Below, piece after piece: positions 1 through 6,850 of a DNA stretch of 8,638 nucleotides. Source of the DNA: Candidatus Thalassarchaeaceae archaeon (lineage in GTDB: Archaea; Thermoplasmatota; Poseidoniia; Poseidoniales; Thalassarchaeaceae). Where the stretch lies: positions 1 to 8,638 of the forward strand of contig JASMAJ010000027.1 of assembly GCA_030754395.1 (NCBI GenBank), written 5' to 3'. The translations under genes and the position numbers were made by a program. The number at the start of each line of letters is the position of its first letter. Positions within the stretch are counted from its first letter, which is position 1. A model generated the notes under the pieces. That model was not told the DNA's origin, ran no database searches, and worked only from the letters and a program-made list of their open reading frames with translations.

Positions 1-1231
1 TATCTTCAGTAACATCAGTATAGACATGTGGCCACATGTAGACTCCTTCACCAGCATCACCTATGAAATTCTCAGGTTTGTTGTCATTGGTAATTCTTCC
101 TTCGCCCCAGATTTTCTTTGCTCCACTAGCCTCACACATTTCCAATCCTTTCAGGAAATCTCCAGCGTACTTTTCAGACAACATTGGTCCGTAAAGGACG
201 TCTTCATGGCGCATTGAGTCACCAATTGTGGTCGACTTAACCTTCGCCATCAATTTCTCAACAAATTCGTCATAGATGTCTTCGTGAATAATCAGATTAC
301 CTAAACTTGTACAGCGTTGACCAGCAGTTCCAAATCCAGCCCAGTAAGCTCCTTCGATGGCATTTTCCATGTTTGCGCTAGGCATAATGACTAGGGGGTT
401 CTTTCCACCCAATTCCAAAGATGCGCTGACTAGGTTACGTCCACAGACCTCTCCTATCATCTTTCCAACTGCAGTGCTGCCAGTGAAACTAATCTTGTTT
501 ACCAAACCTTCGTCAACAGCGTCGACGAGGTGTTGACCAGCACCGCTCCCCTTACCATGTACGAGGTTGATGACACCATCAGGTAGTCCAGCTTCGTGCA
601 TTATGCGTGTGAGCATGAATGAGAGAAGAGGTGCATCCTGAGGTGACTTCCAGACACAGGTATTTCCACACATGATGGCTGGGATCATCTTCCAGAATGG
701 AACAGCGGCAGGAAAGTTGCAGGCGTTGATTATTCCACATACTCCGAGTGGTCGGCGGTAAGTGAATAGCTCCTTGTCGGGAAGTTCGGAGTTAACGGTT
801 TGTCCGTATAGTCGGCGTCCCTCTGATTGGAAGAAAAGGCAAGTGTCAATTGCTTCTTGTACTGAACCTGCAGATTCTTTCAGAGTCTTGCCTATTTCGC
901 GAGTTTCCACACGAACGATATCGTCTTTGTATTGCATCAGTAACCTTCCCATGTTGCCTATGATTTGCCCACGGGTGGGAGCGGGAGTTGCAGACCAACT
1001 AGAGAATGCGGCTCGTGCAGCGGCAAGTGCTTCGTGAACATCATCCTTAGTGGAGAGGGGAAATTCGCCCAGACAATCATCTTGCCAAGCCGGGTTTATA
1101 CTCTCAAAAGTCGCACCATCACTAGCCAATTTTAATTGTCCATTGATGATGTTATAACCGCGAATCTTTGGCGAATGATTCGGATTATTGGCATCCATTA
1201 TCTCGAATCCAGTCTCGAGTGCGTGGGTCAT
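1..1231 (-). CDS. Aldehyde dehydrogenase (NAD(P)+-dependent ALDH superfamily), C-terminus missing at window edge
   Basis: The reverse strand reads openly for 410 codons from an ATG at 1231 to the window edge. The translation is a classical ALDH, a cytosolic enzyme oxidising an aldehyde to a carboxylate with NAD(P)+. Visible motifs are: NACNFP at 169-174 with the oxyanion Asn172; VWKSPQ at 193-198 with cofactor-binding Lys195; FTGSTAVG at 249-256 (Rossmann glycine motif); ELGGKNP at 273-279 with general base Glu273; and GQRC at 304-307 with nucleophile Cys307. ALDHs are usually about 480-520 residues, so some 80-100 C-terminal residues lie outside. The substrate cannot be read; the sequence has an ALDH7-like or semialdehyde-dehydrogenase flavour, which is only an impression. 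Position 198 is Gln where NAD+-specific members usually have Glu. The start at 1231 has no clear ribosome binding site; an in-frame ATG at 1198 or a GTG at 1276 are alternatives. It is divergent from cdc48. Confidence 0.93.
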   Translation of the reverse strand, partial: MTHALETGFEIMDANNPNHSPKIRGYNIINGQLKLASDGATFESINPAWQDDCLGEFPLSTKDDVHEALAAARAAFSSWSATPAPTRGQIIGNMGRLLMQYKDDIVRVETREIGKTLKESAGSVQEAIDTCLFFQSEGRRLYGQTVNSELPDKELFTYRRPLGVCGIINACNFPAAVPFWKMIPAIMCGNTCVWKSPQDAPLLSFMLTRIMHEAGLPDGVINLVHGKGSGAGQHLVDAVDEGLVNKISFTGSTAVGKMIGEVCGRNLVSASLELGGKNPLVIMPSANMENAIEGAYWAGFGTAGQRCTSLGNLIIHEDIYDEFVEKLMAKVKSTTIGDSMRHEDVLYGPMLSEKYAGDFLKGLEMCEASGAKKIWGEGRITNDNKPENFIGDAGEGVYMWPHVYTDVTED

Positions 1232-1328
1232 AATGCGCGCGAAACTTGATTCGGCCAAGAAACCACCGCATCGCACCTCATGATTCTGATAACCAAAAGA
1301 GTCGATTTGACAATGCGGAATTGCTGGG

Positions 1329-1336
1329 TTTAACTA
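1329..1336 (+). promoter_or_regulatory. Possible archaeal TATA box for cdc48
   Basis: The AT-rich octamer TTTAACTA resembles the archaeal TATA-box consensus and lies in the 142-base spacer between the divergent aldehyde dehydrogenase and cdc48. If transcription began about 25 bases downstream, the leader would be about 15 bases and would just contain the ribosome binding site. No comparably good box was seen for the opposite gene. The call rests on one weak motif and spacing. Confidence 0.3.
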
Positions 1337-1362
1337 CCCCCTTTGACGACAAGAGATTGCAC

Positions 1363-1368
1363 GGAGGG
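1363..1368 (+). promoter_or_regulatory. Ribosome binding site of cdc48
   Basis: GGAGGG lies five bases before the ATG at 1374 and complements the 3' end of 16S rRNA. It fixes the start of the Cdc48 reading frame. Confidence 0.75.
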
Positions 1369-1373
1369 CCGAA

Positions 1374-3599
1374 ATGTCAGACGAACCAGATAAAGAACTG
1401 AAACTTAGGGTTGCTAAGGCAATCCCAAGTGATGTAGGTCATGGAAGGGCTCGAGTACCATTTGACAACGAGTTGAATCTTAAACCAGGCGATATTGTTG
1501 AGATTGAAGGAGAGCGTTCGACCGCTGCAATTGTTTGGCGATGTCGTCCAGAAGATGCAAACCTTGGTGTGATTCGAATTGACGGTATAATTCGTAAGAA
1601 TGCAAGTGTATCTTTAGGTGATCGTGTGGTAATTCGTAAGGTTGAGACTCAAGCATGCACACGTCTTATTCTTAGTCCAGTAATGGCAAAGCAGCAGAAG
1701 GTGCGTTTTGGCCCTGGAATCGAAGGATTCGCTCGACGTGGCCTGAACAAGAGGCCTGTTGTAGCGGGTGATCGAATCTTTATTCCAGGTATGACTCTCT
1801 TCGCTGAGGCTCTGCCTTTCCAGATTGTACAGACTCAACCAAAGGGAATTGTACAGGTTCTTCCAGATACTGAAATTATCATCAAGGAGGAAGTTGTTGA
1901 TGAGGCAGAAGCCTCCGAAGTATCCAGTATTACATACGAGGATATTGGCGGAATCGGCGAACAATTACAAAAGGTCCGCGAAATGATTGAGCTTCCACTA
2001 AAACATCCTGTTCTTTTCCGTAGATTAGGAATTGATCCACCTCGAGGTGTATTGTTGCATGGTCCACCTGGAACTGGTAAGACACTGATTGCTAAAGCAG
2101 TTGCAAGCGAAACAAATGCACATTTTACATCTATCAATGGTCCCGAGATTATCTCAAAGTATTACGGTGAGAGTGAGAAGCAGTTGCGTGAGATATTTGA
2201 CGAAGCAACAGCCAATGCGCCAGCAATCATTTTTATCGATGAACTCGACTCTATTGCTCCCAAGCGAGAGGATGTAAGTGGAGAAGTTGAACGAAGAGTT
2301 GTGGCTCAATTATTGACACTTCTCGATGGTATGCAGGGACGCGACAATGTTGTTGTCATTGGAGCCACAAATCGTCGTGATGCAATCGACCCAGCCTTAC
2401 GAAGACCGGGTCGATTTGACAGAGAATTAGAAATTGGCGTTCCTGACAAGAATGGGCGTGAGGAAATTATCAACATTCATACTCGTGGAATGCCAATTAG
2501 TGATGATTTTGACATGGAGTGGTTATTGGATAATTCATACGGATTTGTCGGCGCAGATATTTCTGCACTAGTTCGTGAGTCTGCGATGAAGGCACTGCGC
2601 CGTTATCTTCCTGAGATTGACTTAGATGAAGAACAAATTCCCGCCGAGGTACTTGAGAAAATGGAGGTCAAAATGACTGACTTCCGAGAAGCCATTAAGG
2701 AAATTGAACCGAGTGCTCTTCGAGAGATATATGTTGAGATTCCAGAGGTTGGATGGGAAGAAGTAGGTGGACTTCATGATGTCAAGGAGCGTCTCAAAGA
2801 ATCTGTCGAATGGCCACTTACTAAACCGGAACTTTTCGAGCACTTTGGTATCAATCCTCCAAGAGGAATTGTTCTCTTTGGCGCTCCTGGAACAGGGAAA
2901 ACTCTGATTGCCAAAGCAATTGCCAATGAAGCAAAGGCAAACTTCATCTCAATCAAGGGACCAGAGATGGTTTCGAAGTGGGTCGGTGAATCAGAACGTG
3001 CCGTACGTGAGGTTTTCAAGAAAGCAAAGCAATCCTCCCCCTCAATTATTTTCTTAGATGAGTTTGAGAGTATTGCAAGTGTACGTAGGACTGGTTCTGG
3101 CGATGGTTCAGATACGATGAATAGGGTTGTCAATCAATTGCTCAGTAGTATGGATGGAGTGGATTCTATGGAGGGTGTGATTGTTGTTGCAGCCACAAAT
3201 AGACCCGAGATGATTGATCCAGCGTTATTGCGGAGTGGACGCTTCGAACGTGTATTGCACGTACCTCCGCCAGATGTTGAAGCTAGGGAAAAAATTCTCC
3301 GAATTCATACGGCAGATATGCCACTTGGTAAGTTCAATATTGATGATTTAGCATCAAAACTTGACAATTATACTGGTGCCGATATTGAGTCAATCTGCCG
3401 AGAAGCAGCTCTAATCTCTATGAGGGCTGGGAAGAAGTCTGTATCGAAGAAAGCGTTTGAGGATGCAATCGAACGTGTAAGGCCTACAATAACCGATGAA
3501 ATGATGGAGTACTATGGTCGCATGGAGGGCATGCTCACAAGCGGATTAGAGTCAGTTCGTCGTCGACCAGACACATTGTCAGGGATAGAAGCGGTTTGA
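1374..3599 (+). CDS. cdc48: Cdc48/p97/VAT-type AAA+ ATPase (protein unfoldase)
   Basis: This 741-residue protein matches the length and layout of archaeal VAT/Cdc48, a cytosolic homohexameric ATPase that threads and unfolds proteins, often for the proteasome. The N domain (about 5-185) has the double-psi barrel pattern. Module D1 has Walker A GPPGTGKT at 230-237, Walker B with Asp289-Glu290, pore loop KYYGE at 262-266, and arginine fingers Arg347 and Arg350. Module D2 has Walker A GAPGTGKT at 503-510, Walker B with Asp562-Glu563, pore loop KWVGE from 535, and arginine fingers Arg623 and Arg626. All catalytic residues are present in both modules, so both should hydrolyse ATP. Aromatic residues in both pore loops are as in Thermoplasma VAT. 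The C-terminus ends IEAV and lacks the hydrophobic-Tyr-X tail some archaeal homologues use to dock on the 20S proteasome. A PRC-barrel gene follows after 9 bases, suggesting co-transcription. Confidence 0.98.
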   Translation: MSDEPDKELKLRVAKAIPSDVGHGRARVPFDNELNLKPGDIVEIEGERSTAAIVWRCRPEDANLGVIRIDGIIRKNASVSLGDRVVIRKVETQACTRLILSPVMAKQQKVRFGPGIEGFARRGLNKRPVVAGDRIFIPGMTLFAEALPFQIVQTQPKGIVQVLPDTEIIIKEEVVDEAEASEVSSITYEDIGGIGEQLQKVREMIELPLKHPVLFRRLGIDPPRGVLLHGPPGTGKTLIAKAVASETNAHFTSINGPEIISKYYGESEKQLREIFDEATANAPAIIFIDELDSIAPKREDVSGEVERRVVAQLLTLLDGMQGRDNVVVIGATNRRDAIDPALRRPGRFDRELEIGVPDKNGREEIINIHTRGMPISDDFDMEWLLDNSYGFVGADISALVRESAMKALRRYLPEIDLDEEQIPAEVLEKMEVKMTDFREAIKEIEPSALREIYVEIPEVGWEEVGGLHDVKERLKESVEWPLTKPELFEHFGINPPRGIVLFGAPGTGKTLIAKAIANEAKANFISIKGPEMVSKWVGESERAVREVFKKAKQSSPSIIFLDEFESIASVRRTGSGDGSDTMNRVVNQLLSSMDGVDSMEGVIVVAATNRPEMIDPALLRSGRFERVLHVPPPDVEAREKILRIHTADMPLGKFNIDDLASKLDNYTGADIESICREAALISMRAGKKSVSKKAFEDAIERVRPTITDEMMEYYGRMEGMLTSGLESVRRRPDTLSGIEAV

Positions 3600-3608
3600 G
3601 GTGGAATA

Positions 3609-3851
3609 ATGCCAACGACATTCGGTCGTGAAATACTTGGTCGAGATGTTGTTGATCAAGCAGGTGATAAACTCGGTGTTCTTGCTGATTTTAGCATTGA
3701 TATGGGTTCAGGGAGCATTACGAATCTCCTTGTTAACCTTGAGCCGGATTTAGACCCCTCCTTGTTACCTTGGCCAACCACAGAAGGCCTTCTTTCGGTT
3801 CCTGTCGACGAAATCTCTGATGTAGCATCGTCAATTCAATTATCTCGATGA
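3609..3851 (+). CDS. Stand-alone PRC-barrel domain protein
   Basis: The 80-residue product is essentially one PRC-barrel. It opens with GREILGRDVVDQAGDKLGVL, the typical first strands with the 'G+.V.d..G.klG' pattern. It continues with IDMGSGSITNLLV (strand-turn-strand) and ends with the usual VPVDEISDVASSIQL strand. PRC-barrels are small beta-barrel protein-interaction modules. In archaea, short stand-alone members (the CdpB type in haloarchaea) take part in FtsZ-based cell division through SepF; others have no known role. A GAGGTGG ribosome binding site (3598-3604) overlaps the cdc48 stop codon, so translation is probably coupled to cdc48. There is no signal peptide or membrane segment, so it should be cytosolic. 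An adaptor role with Cdc48 or with the membrane cluster downstream is a guess from position. Confidence 0.88.
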   Translation: MPTTFGREILGRDVVDQAGDKLGVLADFSIDMGSGSITNLLVNLEPDLDPSLLPWPTTEGLLSVPVDEISDVASSIQLSR

Positions 3852-3912
3852 CCGATGCATCAACCGTGCAACAGTGAATAACGGTCTTAAGTCTAAGTTG
3901 AGGCTCGTAAGT

Positions 3913-3927
3913 CGTTCCATAGGAACG
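3913..3927. repeat. Perfect 6-bp inverted repeat (hairpin) before the DUF4350 gene
   Basis: CGTTCC and GGAACG face each other across a three-base loop (ATA). The hairpin lies in the 88-base spacer between the PRC-barrel gene and the DUF4350 gene and ends exactly where the GGTGG ribosome binding site begins. It is not followed by a T-run, so a terminator is unlikely. It could be an operator half-site pair or an RNA hairpin affecting ribosome access, or it could be chance. Confidence 0.45.
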
Positions 3928-3931
3928 GTGG
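3927..3931 (+). promoter_or_regulatory. Ribosome binding site deciding the DUF4350 gene start
   Basis: GGTGG sits eight bases before the ATG at 3940. It supports this start rather than the in-frame GTG at 3874, which lacks such a site and would add a 22-residue extension without recognisable character. Confidence 0.6.
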
Positions 3932-3939
3932 CTTGCAGT

Positions 3940-5583
3940 ATGCCTGAATCGCGCGATTGGATGAAGACGCTAAAGTCGCCTCGAACAAGGCGTAATGTTT
4001 TGGTTTTCTCATTCTGGACGATGTTGATTATTCTCATATCTAGTATAGGTGCTACATACGTAATTCCTGGTCAAACCCAACAATCTGCGTATGGAGATGA
4101 TTGGAATGATTTAGGTTCTTTTCGTGAAGAAATTTCGGATCTTGGAATTGAAACAACTGCATTAGTGTCAAGTCCACTACTACTGACTGAGATAGATAAT
4201 CCTGAACAAGCAGTATTCGTTATCTCCGGAGTTGAGAGAGATACAATTTCTTTACCAAAATTCACTGGCGATGAGACAATTGTTGATTTTAAGGAGTCAG
4301 ATGGTTATACAAGTTCTGAGATTTCAGCAATTACGGATTTCGTTGAAGCCGGAGGGACTCTCTTACTCATGGATGACTTTGGTTATTCTTCAGGAATTGC
4401 AAGTGAATATGGATTAACTTACTCTGGTCACAATCTATACGATGGAGAAGCTTGGGCTAGAAGTTTGGGATATCAATATGTTTGGGTTAATGAGACAAAT
4501 GCGTTTAACTTTACATCTACCTCAGGTTCTGTTGCTGTATCTGTACATCCTTGTTTAAGAGATATTGATGGTGATGGGGTAATTGATCTATTAGATGATG
4601 ATCCATTTGATCCCAATGTAGGAGGAGTAATTACCGCTGAAAATGTAGGCCTTTGCTCTCATAGATGGAATCAAGAAACAGGCGAATGGGACTTTTCTGA
4701 GAATTACGATCTTCTGACAAATTTGCCATCAGCATTTGAGAAGGAGGGATCTTTCAACCCAGCCGAAAATAGATATGCAATTAGTGCTAGCACTCTTGAT
4801 TCATATATTGATACCAACGATGATGGGAATCTAACTGTGGGATTTGAATCAGCTGGGATTGAGGGCGATGAACAAGGTCCATTCGCAGTTTATGTTAGAT
4901 TCTGTGTTGAGAGAATGTGCGTTGATTCTACCTCAGGAAGAGTACATTTTGTTTCTGATGGCTCATTATTAATCAATTCATTATATGATGCTGGCCCTAA
5001 TTCTCTTTACTCTTTGGATGTACCTTCAAATGATAATCGAAAGTGGGCTCTTGATTTGATTGCCGAATCATTACTTCTTGGAAATACCAGTGTTTCTGCA
5101 TCTGAAGATGCAATAGTAATCTTTGATGAATCACGCCATCAGCAATCGACTCCAATGGGTGATACATACAATCTTCTGTACTATCTTTTGGTGTACTTTA
5201 CTAATGACTGGATGGCTATGTTAACTCTATTCCTTGGCCTTTTCATCTTTTTAGAAGCGGTTCTTATTCGAAAAGAGGATCCCGAAGATTGGCGCCATGT
5301 CTTCAGAATTATTTACTATGGTTTTGGTGATGCTAGAAGATATGAGTACTACCAACGACCTGAAAAAATAAGGCAGGTTTTCTTGAGTAGAGTAAGAAAC
5401 CTGAATACACTATCCCGTGAGGAATTTGATGCGCTTCCTGCTGTAGAGTTGCAGAAGATGATTGATGATCCTATCCTAGTTCAATTCATTTTTGAAAACC
5501 GTCGATACAAACCTAAAGAATTGGCGGGAATTGTCATTAAAATAAAAGAATGGGGACTAAATCCCTCTGAAGGTGATGCCTAA
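3940..5583 (+). CDS. DUF4350-like membrane protein with large extracytoplasmic domain
   Basis: The 547-residue product starts with a basic tail (RTRRN, 15-19) and a membrane helix at about 20-42. A large ectodomain (about 43-420) follows, then a second helix (about 424-443) and a roughly 100-residue charged cytoplasmic tail. The first part of the ectodomain, with FVEAGGTLLLMDD at 134-146, is the 'GG-T-L-hh-D' strand typical of DUF4350 and the related GldG-like fold. Between this core and the second helix are acidic loops: residues 208-226 (D-x-D-G-D-G-x-x-D, then D-D-D-P-x-D-P-N) resemble a thrombospondin type 3 calcium loop. Residues 291-298 (D-T-N-D-D-G) resemble an EF-hand/dockerin loop. 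Four ectodomain cysteines (205, 239, 322, 327) could form disulfides. The stop overlaps the next start by one base (TAATG). The function of the family is unknown; DUF4350 proteins usually accompany DUF58 and MoxR. Confidence 0.8.
   Translation: MPESRDWMKTLKSPRTRRNVLVFSFWTMLIILISSIGATYVIPGQTQQSAYGDDWNDLGSFREEISDLGIETTALVSSPLLLTEIDNPEQAVFVISGVERDTISLPKFTGDETIVDFKESDGYTSSEISAITDFVEAGGTLLLMDDFGYSSGIASEYGLTYSGHNLYDGEAWARSLGYQYVWVNETNAFNFTSTSGSVAVSVHPCLRDIDGDGVIDLLDDDPFDPNVGGVITAENVGLCSHRWNQETGEWDFSENYDLLTNLPSAFEKEGSFNPAENRYAISASTLDSYIDTNDDGNLTVGFESAGIEGDEQGPFAVYVRFCVERMCVDSTSGRVHFVSDGSLLINSLYDAGPNSLYSLDVPSNDNRKWALDLIAESLLLGNTSVSASEDAIVIFDESRHQQSTPMGDTYNLLYYLLVYFTNDWMAMLTLFLGLFIFLEAVLIRKEDPEDWRHVFRIIYYGFGDARRYEYYQRPEKIRQVFLSRVRNLNTLSREEFDALPAVELQKMIDDPILVQFIFENRRYKPKELAGIVIKIKEWGLNPSEGDA
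5571..5576 (+). promoter_or_regulatory. Ribosome binding site of the DUF58 gene
   Basis: AGGTGA lies inside the end of the DUF4350 gene, six bases before the ATG at 5583. Together with the TAATG stop-start overlap it indicates translational coupling of the two genes. Confidence 0.6.
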
Positions 5584-6836
5584 TGTGGACTAGAAAGGCT
5601 GCGATTATGTTCACTAGTGGAATTTCATTAATTCTTATTGGAATGATGATTTCTCATTTCCAATTGATGATTATTGGCCTAACCTTCGTTGCCTTTATCG
5701 TAATTAATGGGTGGGTTTCAGGACATTCTGAGTTAGAGTTATCTCGTAATATTTCTGCTCAAAATGTGTACAAAGGAGATGATGTACTTGTTGAAGTACA
5801 AGTGACAAACAATTCGTATCGTCGGACTCAGTTACTCGAAGTATTTGACAACGTCCCTCATGAAATGAAGATGAGAAGAGGAATCAATCAGATGAGAATG
5901 AATCTCGGTCCTGGTCAATCAGCAACTCTACGTTATACGGTTCGTTGTCCGCTTCGAGGGCACTTCACTATTGGCCCAATTTCTGTTCGTCATCGTAACT
6001 CTTTCAATTTGTTTGTCAATGAATCGCAGATTGAAGATAGAACAGACGTCACCGTATTCCCTCAAGTTCGTGATGTTGAGGAAGCCCTCCTTCGCTCTAA
6101 TGTCCCAAAGATGTATACCGGTGCTACTACTCTGAAAACCCCTGGGCAGGGCATGGAATTTTACTCTCTGCGTGAGTATCTACCCGGAGATGCATTCAGA
6201 ATGATTAACTGGAAGGCTTTTGCTCGTACTGGTGAGTTGATGGTTAATGAAAAAACTAGAGACGCTGTAACTGATGTATTCATTATTCTTGACATTCGAG
6301 ATATTGCGCGCATTGGAACGGTTTTGAAAAATCCGCTTGAGATGGGAACTGTTGCAGCAGCTTCAATTGCAAATCACTTCATTCGACGTAGAGACTCAGT
6401 ATCAATTGTTACTTATGGAGATCGAATGAATTACCTACCTCCAGAGACAGGTGACAAGCAGTATTACAAAACTCTCAGTATGCTTGCTGGAGTTCAACCA
6501 AAAGGTAGCATGCCTCTTCAGGCAGTCACCAATGCAATGACCTCGAGAATTTCAAGAGGTTCCCCTGTTTTCATAATCAGTAGTCTAGAGGGAGATGGAA
6601 CTACATTATCTGCAATTAGAAATCTAGCAGGTAAGGGGCACGATGTCATAGTTCTCTCTCCAAGTAGCATTGATCTCGAACGTTTGGTTAGTCGCATCCC
6701 TAGAATGTCTTATGAGGTTCTCAAACTAGAACGACAGAATCGACTTACAGCAATTTCAGGTTATGGTGCCAAGGTCATAGATTGGATGCCAGATATCGAA
6801 TTGTCTCAGGCTCTATTACAAGTAAAAACAGCATAA
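5583..6836 (+). CDS. DUF58 (vWA-like) membrane-anchored protein
   Basis: The 417-residue product has two adjoining membrane helices (about 7-24 and 26-45). A beta-sandwich region (about 50-140) follows, including the RGHFTIGPISV strand common to the family, and then the DUF58 domain. The family signature lies at 190-223: G-x-E-F-x-x-L-R-E-Y-L-P-G-D at 190-203, then R206, I208, W210 and A-R-T-G at 214-217. The next strand, which opens the von Willebrand A-like fold, reads FIILDIRDI at 233-241. The expected metal site DxSxS is therefore degenerate: Asp237 remains but both serines are replaced (Arg239, Ile241). DUF58 proteins are usually encoded with MoxR AAA+ ATPases and transglutaminase or DUF4350 proteins. 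Here the DUF4350 partner is directly upstream, but no MoxR is in the window. The soluble part most likely faces the cytoplasm. Molecular function is unknown. Confidence 0.9.
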   Translation: MWTRKAAIMFTSGISLILIGMMISHFQLMIIGLTFVAFIVINGWVSGHSELELSRNISAQNVYKGDDVLVEVQVTNNSYRRTQLLEVFDNVPHEMKMRRGINQMRMNLGPGQSATLRYTVRCPLRGHFTIGPISVRHRNSFNLFVNESQIEDRTDVTVFPQVRDVEEALLRSNVPKMYTGATTLKTPGQGMEFYSLREYLPGDAFRMINWKAFARTGELMVNEKTRDAVTDVFIILDIRDIARIGTVLKNPLEMGTVAAASIANHFIRRRDSVSIVTYGDRMNYLPPETGDKQYYKTLSMLAGVQPKGSMPLQAVTNAMTSRISRGSPVFIISSLEGDGTTLSAIRNLAGKGHDVIVLSPSSIDLERLVSRIPRMSYEVLKLERQNRLTAISGYGAKVIDWMPDIELSQALLQVKTA

Positions 6837-6838
6837 AT

Positions 6839-6846
6839 GGAGGTGA
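6839..6846 (+). promoter_or_regulatory. Strong ribosome binding site deciding the start of the polytopic protein
   Basis: GGAGGTGA, a near-perfect anti-16S match, begins two bases after the DUF58 stop codon. It points to the ATG at 6851 (four bases away), or possibly the in-frame ATG at 6857. It argues against the longer reading from 6782 inside the DUF58 gene. Confidence 0.8.
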
Positions 6847-6850
6847 ATAT

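Noticed and set aside
26..1037. Plus-strand open frames at 26-217 and 762-1037
   Set aside because: They lie antisense to the aldehyde dehydrogenase, whose minus-strand frame carries all the family motifs; their translations have no domain character.
1480..3133. Several open frames antisense to, or in another frame of, cdc48
   Set aside because: The Cdc48 reading frame is continuous with every motif in place; the others are shadows.
1374..3599. The AAA+ protein as MoxR, the usual DUF58 partner
   Set aside because: It has an N-terminal double-psi barrel and two AAA modules with arginine fingers and pore loops of the Cdc48/VAT type; MoxR is a single-module protein of a different clade.
3913..3927. 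The hairpin as an intrinsic terminator after the PRC-barrel gene
   Set aside because: No T-run follows, and the 3' arm runs straight into the next ribosome binding site.
3874..3939. Upstream GTG start extending the DUF4350 protein by 22 residues
   Set aside because: It has no ribosome binding site, while the ATG at 3940 has GGTGG at good spacing and places a basic tail directly before the first membrane helix.
6782..6850. Upstream ATG start for the polytopic protein inside the DUF58 gene
   Set aside because: A GGAGGTGA site immediately before 6851 decides for the shorter form; the 23-residue extension overlaps the DUF58 coding end and has no helix or signal character.
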